Assembly: GCA_024639745.1 (NCBI GenBank)
Contig: JAHEHW010000023.1
Location: 1 to 10,474, forward strand
Length of the DNA stretch: 10,474 bases
DNA from: Salaquimonas sp.
Lineage (GTDB): Bacteria > Pseudomonadota > Alphaproteobacteria > Rhizobiales > Rhizobiaceae
Reading direction: 5' to 3'
Translations under genes and position numbers: made by a program
Shown here: one piece after another, positions 1 to 6,341 of the stretch
How positions within the stretch are numbered: the first letter of the stretch is position 1
How the letters are laid out: every line of letters starts with the position of its first letter
The notes under the pieces: model-generated
What the model saw: only the letters and a program-made list of their open reading frames with translations
Told to the model about the DNA's origin: nothing
Database searches by the model: none

Positions 1-612
1 CGAAAGCTTGCAAAGGCCGATTACTCCATGTCGCTGTACGTCTGGTATTTTGGCACGTCAAGGCACTACCCGGACGTAGATCACCATACCATTCTGATGG
101 GGCCACGCTTCGGGCCATTACTTGAAGATATTTTCGAAAGAAAGGTTCTGGCTGAGGATTTCAGCCTCTACCTGCACCGGCCGACAGCGACGGACCCTTC
201 TGTCGCGCCGGAAGGCTGTGATGCCTATTATGTCTTGGCTCCGGTTCCCAATCTCGACGGCAGCACCGATTGGACACAGCACGCCGAGACCTTTCGCAAA
301 AAGATCGAACGTCATCTGGAAGAAACGATAATGCCCGGACTTTCAGAGGCGATCGCAACATCGCGCATCATGACACCGCTCGATTTCCGAGATCGCCTTT
401 GCTCGATGAAGGGAGCGGCCTTCGGGCTTGAACCGCGATTGCTGCAGACCGCCTGGTTCCGCCCGCACAATGTCAGCGAGGAAATCAAAAATCTTTACAT
501 TACCGGCGCGGGAACCCATCCGGGTGCCGGCATGCCGGGCGTGATCGCCTCGGCAAAAATTCTGACGGATGTCGTGCCGGACGCAGATCAGTTCTCTGGA
601 GTGACCCGTTGA
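1..612 (+). CDS. crtI: Phytoene desaturase CrtI, C-terminal part (5' end outside window)
   Basis: The reading frame is open from base 1 and ends in TGA at 610-612, giving the last 203 residues. CrtI enzymes are usually about 500 residues, so roughly 40% is present. CrtI is an FAD-dependent, membrane-associated desaturase that converts phytoene to neurosporene or lycopene. The fragment begins RKLAKADYSMSLYVWYFGT, typical of the mid-region of bacterial CrtI. Near the end it carries the family's C-terminal FAD-contact signature (ITGAGTHPGAGMPGVIASAK, about residues 165-184 of the fragment). The 3' end overlaps the convergent membrane-protein gene by 25 bp. In many purple bacteria crtB follows crtI directly; here crtB lies about 3.5 kb away behind three other genes. 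The number of desaturation steps cannot be read from this fragment. Distinction from CrtD rests on motif feel and on a separate crtD being present between crtC and crtE. Confidence 0.93.
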   Translation, partial: RKLAKADYSMSLYVWYFGTSRHYPDVDHHTILMGPRFGPLLEDIFERKVLAEDFSLYLHRPTATDPSVAPEGCDAYYVLAPVPNLDGSTDWTQHAETFRKKIERHLEETIMPGLSEAIATSRIMTPLDFRDRLCSMKGAAFGLEPRLLQTAWFRPHNVSEEIKNLYITGAGTHPGAGMPGVIASAKILTDVVPDADQFSGVTR

Positions 613-1373
613 GGTACCCGCTCGGCTGCACGGAGCGCGGCTGGCCGAATGAAGCGGCGGCGCACCTGAGCCTGATGATAGATGATCAGAGAAATCCCGG
701 TCACCAGCGGCACAGCCCAAAGCGCCGGCGTCAAAGCGAGTTCGGGCAGCAGACGGACAGCACCGAAGGCGAAAAAAGCCGTGTAAACCGAAATGCCTGC
801 ACCGACCAGTCCCTTGATGTGTTCAAGCTGCCAGTCAAACGCACCGGGCTGTTTTTTAAGCATGAACCAGAGATTGGTGGCAACGGTGGCAAACCCAACC
901 ATCGAAATGCCCATCATAAGGGGTTGCGCAACAACAATCCCCTCCCAGAAACAGTTTGCCGCAGCGACGAACAGGATGACCTGCAGCGCCATGTTATGCC
1001 AGGCCCGGTTTTCCGGGTGATCGCGCTTATTGTCGATACAGAGTTTCCCATACCAGGCGAGATTGACCGTCAGAATTGCGAGATAGAGCATCATCCAGCC
1101 GAAAATGGCACGGATCATCTCCGGATTCTCGAATTCCGGCATAGCAATCAGGTGAGGATGGGTTTCGACGGGAGCAAAGATAGTCGTGGTCGCAATACCG
1201 ACGGCTACCGTCCCGGTCACAATCATGGCCCAAACGAAAATCTTGCCCCATTTCCGGTGATTGATACCGCCTTTCTTGGCGATAACCGGAACCCAGAAAG
1301 TAACCAGCCCAACAGACCCGGATATGATGTGAATGGCAACCATTATCTTAAAAATGAGGTGGCTGGTTATCAT
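588..1373 (-). CDS. Seven-helix membrane protein of unknown function (DUF2306-like)
   Basis: The 261-residue product has about seven hydrophobic segments, at roughly residues 7-31, 44-67, 88-110, 128-150, 152-172, 188-209 and 214-233, and an Arg-rich C-terminal tail that is probably cytoplasmic. The N-terminal pattern (HIISGSVGL, then KKGGINHRKWGKIFVWAM) resembles the small bacterial membrane proteins grouped under DUF2306; this is from memory, not a search. Histidines at about 15, 39, 126 and 185 lie in or next to predicted helices and could bind a cofactor, but nothing shows that they do. The ATG at 1373-1371 is preceded by GGAG at a normal distance. The gene is convergent with crtI (25 bp overlap) and divergent from the P450 gene (50 bp gap). 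That gap has no TGT-N12-ACA site. The coding call is firm; the function is unknown. Confidence 0.82.
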   Translation of the reverse strand: MITSHLIFKIMVAIHIISGSVGLVTFWVPVIAKKGGINHRKWGKIFVWAMIVTGTVAVGIATTTIFAPVETHPHLIAMPEFENPEMIRAIFGWMMLYLAILTVNLAWYGKLCIDNKRDHPENRAWHNMALQVILFVAAANCFWEGIVVAQPLMMGISMVGFATVATNLWFMLKKQPGAFDWQLEHIKGLVGAGISVYTAFFAFGAVRLLPELALTPALWAVPLVTGISLIIYHQAQVRRRFIRPAALRAAERVPQRVTPEN

Positions 1374-1423
1374 TCCAGGTACTCCGCTGCAGAAATGAAA
1401 ACCATACGCGGGAAAGCGGGCTG

Positions 1424-2800
1424 ATGCAAAAGGCCGAACGCTTTGTCCCTCCCAAGCCGCTTTCGCTGTGGTCGGTAGCAGCGCTCGCTAGAACGATGTG
1501 GCGCGGCGACGGCGATCTCTTGAGTCTGCTTCCTGCGGCAGCCTACAAGATGAAAGCCGGGAACCTCGGCTTCTCGCGCCGCGGCATAACCCTCTTCAAT
1601 GAACCCGAGCAGGTGCGCCAGATCCTGTTCGACCGGGACAAAGCTTTCCCGAAGAGCGATTTGATGGTCAACGCGCTTGAACCTCTGATTGGCGATTCCG
1701 TCTTCGTCACCTATGGAGAAAGATGGCGCCGGCAGCGCGCCATGATCGACCCGGCTTTCTCACTGATCAGGATTCAGAACGCGTTCCGTTTCATGCAGGC
1801 AGCGGTCGATGATCACGAAAGCCGTCTGGAGAAAATCGCCAAGGCCGGCGAGACAATCTCGATCGATCAGGCCATGAGCGAACTGACCGCGGATATCATT
1901 TGCCGAAGCGTATTCTCGACCCCGCTGGCTTCCGAGACGGCTCGCGAAGTATTTGAGGATTTCAATGTTTTCGAACGTTCGGTGGCCCAGGTCGAAATCT
2001 GGCGGCTTATCGTGCAGAAAGCCTGGTCAGAAGCGCCGCAAAAGCCCGAGGTACTAGCTGCCTGCAAACGCATCCGCTCGCATCTCGGCGACCTTGTCGA
2101 TACGCATCTCGAAGACAATGACGGCGCATATAACGACATTGCCAGCTCAATCATTGCCGCCCGCGACAGCCAAACTGGGAAATCCCTAACCCGCGAGGAA
2201 CTGATCGATCAGCTGGGCGTCTTTTTTCTGGCCGGCCACGAGACGACCGCAAGCGTGCTCACCTGGGTTTTCTTCATTCTGGCGACTCGCCCTGAAATCC
2301 TTCAGCGCGTCCGAAAAGAAGTATCAACGGTCGCTGGCGGCAACACGATCAGCCTCGAGGACACCAAGAAGATGCCACTCGTGCGAAGCATCTTTCGCGA
2401 AACGCTGCGGCTCTATCCACCCGTCACCTTTCTGCCGAGAGTAGCCGAACGCGAGACGGTAATTGGCAAACGGCGGATAAAAAGAGGCACGCTTGTAATG
2501 ATCTCCCCATGGACCATCCACCGGCATCGCGATTTGTGGCCTGATCCGCACGCCTTCGATCCGGAAAGATTCATGCCGGGCCGGGACTATCCCAAGACCG
2601 CTTATATCCCTTTCGGTGCCGGACCTCATACATGCGTAGGCGCTTCCTTTGCACTGGCGGAGAGCGCCCTCATCATCTCCCGGCTGGTGCGCCGATTCGA
2701 TTTTCAGGTGCTTGAACCGGCAAAGGTCAGGGTTGCAGCGAGATTGACAACGCGACCTGCTGAACTGATCCGATGCCAAGTGCTTCAACGGGCCACTTAG
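1424..2800 (+). CDS. Cytochrome P450 in the carotenoid cluster
   Basis: This 458-residue protein has all core P450 landmarks. They are a C-helix WRRQR, the I-helix oxygen-activation motif AGHETT (residues 270-275), the ExxR motif ETLR (326-329), a DPERF segment, and the heme-binding loop FGAGPHTCVG (397-406) with Cys404 as the heme thiolate ligand. There is no N-terminal membrane anchor and no fused reductase, so it should be a soluble monooxygenase using separate redox partners; none is encoded in the window. The ETLRLYPP and PERF style resembles the CYP102/CYP4/CYP175-like group more than camphor-type P450s; CYP175A1 of Thermus is a known carotene hydroxylase. The ATG at 1424 has GGGAAAG about 8 bases upstream. 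The stop overlaps that of the convergent ATP-grasp gene in the four bases TTAG. The substrate is unknown; a carotenoid is suggested only by location. Confidence 0.95.
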   Translation: MQKAERFVPPKPLSLWSVAALARTMWRGDGDLLSLLPAAAYKMKAGNLGFSRRGITLFNEPEQVRQILFDRDKAFPKSDLMVNALEPLIGDSVFVTYGERWRRQRAMIDPAFSLIRIQNAFRFMQAAVDDHESRLEKIAKAGETISIDQAMSELTADIICRSVFSTPLASETAREVFEDFNVFERSVAQVEIWRLIVQKAWSEAPQKPEVLAACKRIRSHLGDLVDTHLEDNDGAYNDIASSIIAARDSQTGKSLTREELIDQLGVFFLAGHETTASVLTWVFFILATRPEILQRVRKEVSTVAGGNTISLEDTKKMPLVRSIFRETLRLYPPVTFLPRVAERETVIGKRRIKRGTLVMISPWTIHRHRDLWPDPHAFDPERFMPGRDYPKTAYIPFGAGPHTCVGASFALAESALIISRLVRRFDFQVLEPAKVRVAARLTTRPAELIRCQVLQRAT

Positions 2801-4002
2801 GAACCGGCCTCGAGCGGTTGTTCTGTCCCCTGCTCCCGCGTCGTTCGTTCGGATGCCTCTCCGAACCATGCGATATCCCGCATCGCCGCTTCTGCCAGCG
2901 TGATTCCTGAAAACATCGATGGCCGAAGCATGTCCCAGCACATAGGTGTCATCAGCAGGAATGGCAGCGGATCATTGAACGACCAGACGACATCTCTTGC
3001 GGCAAACATGCCGCGCAAATTCCGCAGGAACTGCCTCGGGCGAAAGAAGTCCTTATAAGCCTCCGTCAAAACCGAATAGCCCTGCTGCATCCGGTCATGC
3101 GACTTGAACCAGATTTCACTAACCCGGCCCGGCTCCAGAACCGCGGCAGCCAATCCCACCGGTTCAAGAAAATGCACACCGCTTGTTACCCGCGGATTGC
3201 ATTCGATGGCCCTCGCCACGCCGTCGTCACCAAGAATGAAATCGAAGGAGATGAAGCCGTCATAACCGGTACGACCCACGAAATCGCTGACCCATTCTTC
3301 AACGGCCCGGCTCCCTGTCAGACGCCTGAAACCAACGGCAACTGTTCCGGTCAGGACATCGGCTTCATACACGACGGTTTGTATGACCTTTCCGGAGCAA
3401 CAAACGCTGAATGAACTGAGGACACGCCCTTCGAGCCATTCCTGCAACACCCAGTTCCCCGGATCATCACCGTCTGGGATCATGCCAAGGGCATCGGAAT
3501 CGCTGGGAACAGGCATGAAACCGATCCCGGAACAACCGTGACGCGGTTTGATGATTTTGTCCTTTCCCCTGAGAAAACTCGAGGCATCAGCTGCATCTAG
3601 CGTGGTTGTTCTCGGAACCGGCAAACCAATCGAACCCGCGTATTTGATGAAATCGGATTTGTCATGCAGCCGCTTGATGGTCGCGAAAGGCGCCGAAAAA
3701 AGCGAAGTCCCTTGCGGCAGCCGATCGACATTCTCAAGAAGATGCAGCGCCTCCTCGGAAACCGGTACTATCAGGTTGACCCCCTCTCCTTTCACGATCG
3801 CCAGAATATCCTCGATGTAACCGTCCTGATCGGTATTGGGCGCTCTCACCTGGTGGGAGGCGGCGACACTGCGCGAGGGCTTGCAAAGCTGCCATTTGAA
3901 AGGTTCGGCGATAATTACCCGACAGCCCGCTTGCGCCAGCGAACGCGCCAGTTCCAATGCCTTTGGCAGGCGGCCAAGTGTAAGTAGAACCGTTCGAGAC
4001 AT
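2797..4002 (-). CDS. ATP-grasp family ligase-like protein
   Basis: This 401-residue, apparently soluble protein has an N-terminal nucleotide-binding-like pre-ATP-grasp region (MSRTVLLTLGRLPKALELAR). A central ATP-grasp fold follows: lysine-containing KDKIIKPRHGCSGIGF (about 147-162), which supplies the nucleotide-binding lysine and glycine-rich loop, then SFDFILGDDG and the metal-binding segment AIECNPR with Glu267 and Asn269. Members such as carbamoyl-phosphate synthase, biotin carboxylase and amino-acid ligases activate a carboxylate with ATP and join it to an amine or similar nucleophile. The final 100 residues, with WSFNDPLPFLLMTPMCWDML, look family-specific. The ATG at 4002-4000 follows GGAAAG closely. 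Its upstream region, shared with divergent crtB, holds PpsR-type sites, suggesting expression with the photosynthesis genes. The acceptor and donor substrates are unknown. Confidence 0.9.
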   Translation of the reverse strand: MSRTVLLTLGRLPKALELARSLAQAGCRVIIAEPFKWQLCKPSRSVAASHQVRAPNTDQDGYIEDILAIVKGEGVNLIVPVSEEALHLLENVDRLPQGTSLFSAPFATIKRLHDKSDFIKYAGSIGLPVPRTTTLDAADASSFLRGKDKIIKPRHGCSGIGFMPVPSDSDALGMIPDGDDPGNWVLQEWLEGRVLSSFSVCCSGKVIQTVVYEADVLTGTVAVGFRRLTGSRAVEEWVSDFVGRTGYDGFISFDFILGDDGVARAIECNPRVTSGVHFLEPVGLAAAVLEPGRVSEIWFKSHDRMQQGYSVLTEAYKDFFRPRQFLRNLRGMFAARDVVWSFNDPLPFLLMTPMCWDMLRPSMFSGITLAEAAMRDIAWFGEASERTTREQGTEQPLEAGS

Positions 4003-4039
4003 CGCTTTCCAGCCCCCAATTCGGCTATCACCATCGTGG

Positions 4040-4057
4040 TGTCAGCCAAGGTTTACA
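4040..4057. promoter_or_regulatory. PpsR/CrtJ-type operator between ATP-grasp gene and crtB
   Basis: TGTCAGCCAAGGTTTACA matches exactly the TGT-N12-ACA palindrome bound by the redox-responsive repressor PpsR/CrtJ in purple bacteria. It lies 38 bp upstream of the ATP-grasp start and about 110 bp upstream of crtB, so it could control either or both. It has the same TGTCA...TTTACA outer bases as the site in front of crtE at 7872. The motif match is seen; binding is inferred. Confidence 0.75.
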
Positions 4058-4067
4058 CCTTAATCGA

Positions 4068-4085
4068 TGTTTCACACTTTACACG
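4068..4085. promoter_or_regulatory. Degenerate second PpsR-type site upstream of crtB
   Basis: TGTTTCACACTTTACACG fits TGT-N12-ACA with one mismatch (final G), or TGT-N10-ACA with exact ends. The heptamer TTTACAC occurs at 4052-4058 and again at 4078-4084, exactly 26 bp apart, the same centre-to-centre distance as the two exact operators before bchC. This supports a tandem arrangement for cooperative binding, although the left half is shifted. No convincing -35/-10 pair was seen here for crtB. The rest of 4003-4162 holds no gene. Confidence 0.45.
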
Positions 4086-4168
4086 CTGGCAGAATAGCAT
4101 CAATCTTGCGCAGGGAGTGGAGGCTCGAAATACGGGGCCCATGTCCTCAGCAGACTTAGAATGTGAGA

Positions 4169-5230
4169 ATGAAGCATTTGTCCACCGCCCGACTGAAAGC
4201 AATGGAGTTGACGGACGCTGAACGCGAAGCCTGCCATGCCAGCATCAGAACGGGCTCGAAATCCTTCTACGCGGCCTCCATGCTTCTGCCACGCGATACC
4301 CGTTTCGCCGCCCGTGCCCTTTATGCCTTCTGTCGCCATTCCGACGATCTCGTGGATGAAAATGGCAACAGTCGCGTGGCCTGCGCAGAATTAGAAAACC
4401 GCCTGGAAAAGATCTATGCGGGTACGCCTTCCGATCTCTTGGCAGATCGCGCATTCGCTTACGTTGTCGAACGCTACAAAATTCCGAGAGCTGTTCCCTC
4501 GGCCCTGATCGAAGGTTTTCGGTGGGACGAAGCCGGGCGCAATTATGAGATCCTCGAAGACGTACTCGACTATTCAGCTCGTGTCGCCTCCACCGTAGGC
4601 GTCATGATGACCCTGATAATGGGATCGAGAGACCGCCACGTGCTCGCCCGAGCTGCGGAGTTGGGCCTTGCGATGCAATTGACGAATATTGCGCGCGATG
4701 TCGGGGAAGATGCGCGTAATGGCAGGCTGTATCTTCCGCAAGCGTGGATGCGGGACGCTGGAATGAGCCCCGAGCAATTTCTTCGAAATCCGACCCACTC
4801 GCAACAGTTGGCAACGGTGATTTCACGGCTTCTCGGCAGCGCGGATGAGCTCTATCGCAGTTCCATGACCGGCGTTTCCGGCCTGCCGATGAATTGTCAG
4901 ACGGCGATAAGGGCCGCGGCTTCGATCTATCGTGAGATAGGCCGGGAAATCGCCAGAAACGATCATGACAGCGTGAGCGCGCGCGCTTTTACCGGCCGCG
5001 GTAAGAAGCTTGCATTGATGGGAACGGCCGTCCTGCCCCGACTGGTTGAACCGCCGGTGGCCAGAACTGCGCCTCCGCCATCGATAGCCTTTCTGGTTGA
5101 GGCGGCGGCTGATCCGGCATCGCGCTCGGACGAAAACGCGGTTTCGCGCTTTATCGATCTTCTGGCAGCGGCTCAAAAACGTCATGTTGCGAGAACGGCG
5201 AGAGCTCGTCGCGGGTTAAGCCGTGCTTGA
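4169..5230 (+). CDS. crtB: Phytoene synthase CrtB
   Basis: CrtB condenses two geranylgeranyl diphosphates to phytoene, the first committed carotenoid step, at the membrane surface. Counting from the ATG at 4169 the protein is 353 residues, near or a little above the usual family length. It has the two Asp-rich Mg-diphosphate motifs of head-to-head prenyl synthases: DDLVD (59-63) and ARDVGED (175-181, with Asp177 and Asp181), followed by NGRLYLP. The first also sits in the typical context LYAFCRHSDDLVDE. The start is uncertain: GTG at 4163, ATG at 4169 and ATG at 4202 are all in frame and none has a strong ribosome binding site. The C-terminal tail after about residue 290 is Ala/Arg-rich and less typical. 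It is divergent from the ATP-grasp gene, and the microprotein gene overlaps its stop by 8 bp. Confidence 0.95.
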   Translation: MKHLSTARLKAMELTDAEREACHASIRTGSKSFYAASMLLPRDTRFAARALYAFCRHSDDLVDENGNSRVACAELENRLEKIYAGTPSDLLADRAFAYVVERYKIPRAVPSALIEGFRWDEAGRNYEILEDVLDYSARVASTVGVMMTLIMGSRDRHVLARAAELGLAMQLTNIARDVGEDARNGRLYLPQAWMRDAGMSPEQFLRNPTHSQQLATVISRLLGSADELYRSSMTGVSGLPMNCQTAIRAAASIYREIGREIARNDHDSVSARAFTGRGKKLALMGTAVLPRLVEPPVARTAPPPSIAFLVEAAADPASRSDENAVSRFIDLLAAAQKRHVARTARARRGLSRA

Positions 5231-5360
5231 AAATTATTTTGGACTCATAGAGGCCGCCTACGTGGCAGCTTGCGCCATCGGTTTCTACATCTGGCAGATG
5301 CGTTCGCTCAATCATGACATCGCAAAGCGCAAGTCGCGCGAAAAGGACGAAAACGAGTAG
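5223..5360 (+). CDS. 45-residue single-span membrane microprotein downstream of crtB
   Basis: GTG at 5223 opens a 45-codon frame ending TAG at 5358-5360. It overlaps the last 8 bases of crtB in another frame, an arrangement typical of translational coupling; an in-frame TAA at 5217 makes this GTG the first possible start. The product starts MLENYFGLIEAAYVAACAIG and has one hydrophobic helix (about residues 5-25, ending YIWQM). A short charged tail follows (SLNHDIAKRKSREKDENE), so the C-terminus is probably cytoplasmic. The layout recalls CcmD-like or other single-helix assembly peptides, but I do not recognise the family. Membrane-peptide composition, tight coupling to crtB and only a 15-bp gap to the convergent crtC end make a real gene likely. 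A chance frame cannot be excluded. Confidence 0.68.
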   Translation: MLENYFGLIEAAYVAACAIGFYIWQMRSLNHDIAKRKSREKDENE

Positions 5361-5375
5361 ACACTGAAACCGTCT

Positions 5376-6341
5376 TTACCCGCGCCACTGCGAACGTCTT
5401 GGCATTCTCACCGGCAGCATCAGCTTGACCAGGCGTGACGCGAGCCGTGGCCCCGAAAAACTCTCATGCATCATATGAAGCTGCTCGCCCTGCAATCTGG
5501 TCTCCACCAGCGAGCGCGTATAGAAGGGACTATCCTCGAGCGGGCGAACAAGCTTGGGGGCGGCATTCTCGTCGGAGTGCACGTATCGGTCGACACCCCA
5601 AAACCCACGCTTGAGCTTCTGACGTTTCGGTGGCGACCATTCCTCCAGCCTGCCTGTCTTGTTACCCCTTAATGCCAGCAGTTTTCGTTCGCCTGAAAGA
5701 CACAGCGCATCGTAGAGCATAACCGGCTTACCATCCTTGTCGACCCCACGAGCCCACTCCCAGCGCTCGAAACACTCCTCGACCGGTTCGATTCCCCAAT
5801 TGGAATCGAAGTATCCATGTCCCTTCCAACTGGGCACATCACCCTTCTCGATCGTCACCTCGATATCTGCGGAAGGCGCAATCGGCCACCACCGGTGCCC
5901 ACCCAGATCGTCGATATCGAATACCTTGTCCATGATCCCGTGTGGGCGCAAGACGATCCTGCCCTTGAGCCGCATTGGAAGATACTGAACCGGCGGGAAA
6001 GGCGGACCTGTTTCGTCGAAGTCGATAATCAGTTCACCGCCCTTCCAGGCGAACGAACTCGGCCCGACCCGGAACTCCGCATGACCGCGTTCCAAAGCGG
6101 CCCTGCCTCTTTCAGTCATCGCCCAGCGGTTCCCGTTGACGCTGTAGAGCGCAACATTGATCGCCACATGATTTTCAGGGTCCTCGCGACCGGACCAGGC
6201 ATAATATGGAGAGAACACCGATCCGACGAAGGCGATGATAACGACGGCGTAGCGTCCGCAATCGCTGACACCGTCGACATACCACCAAAGATAGGAATGG
6301 GCAGGCGCGGCTAGGTCGAACCTAGGTCCCTCGCCAGGCAC
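5376..6341 (-). CDS. crtC: Carotenoid 1,2-hydratase (hydroxyneurosporene synthase) CrtC
   Basis: CrtC adds water across the 1,2 double bond of acyclic carotenoids (neurosporene, lycopene), giving the tertiary alcohol that CrtD and CrtF then process. The 321-residue product contains signatures I associate with CrtC: GPRFD near the N-terminus, WWYVDGVSD, IIAFVGSVFSPYYAW, NHVAINVALYS, RWWPIAPSADIEV and GYFDSNWGIEPVE followed by WEWARG. The frame is open further upstream (to an ATG at 6467), but that part lies inside crtD and gives a low-complexity Gly/Ala/Ser peptide. I therefore chose the GTG at 6341-6339, just before GEGPRFD, with GGAAG a short way upstream. This start overlaps the end of crtD by 31 bp, as expected for a coupled crtD-crtC operon. 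The C-terminus lies 15 bp from the convergent microprotein gene. Confidence 0.93.
   Translation of the reverse strand: MPGEGPRFDLAAPAHSYLWWYVDGVSDCGRYAVVIIAFVGSVFSPYYAWSGREDPENHVAINVALYSVNGNRWAMTERGRAALERGHAEFRVGPSSFAWKGGELIIDFDETGPPFPPVQYLPMRLKGRIVLRPHGIMDKVFDIDDLGGHRWWPIAPSADIEVTIEKGDVPSWKGHGYFDSNWGIEPVEECFERWEWARGVDKDGKPVMLYDALCLSGERKLLALRGNKTGRLEEWSPPKRQKLKRGFWGVDRYVHSDENAAPKLVRPLEDSPFYTRSLVETRLQGEQLHMMHESFSGPRLASRLVKLMLPVRMPRRSQWRG

Noticed and set aside
609..1424. Long open frame (271 codons) on the plus strand opposite the membrane-protein gene
   Set aside because: It reads as a polar, low-structure antisense shadow. The minus-strand frame gives a coherent seven-helix protein with a good ribosome binding site.
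2324..2941. Minus-strand 205-codon frame across the end of the P450 and ATP-grasp genes
   Set aside because: Overlaps two well-supported genes with clear motifs; its translation shows no family signature.
4141..4221. Short frame starting MSSADLECENEAF upstream of and overlapping crtB
   Set aside because: The purine-rich GGAGTGGAGG at 4116-4125 is too far from the ATG to serve it, and the frame ends inside crtB. It more likely belongs to the crtB leader.
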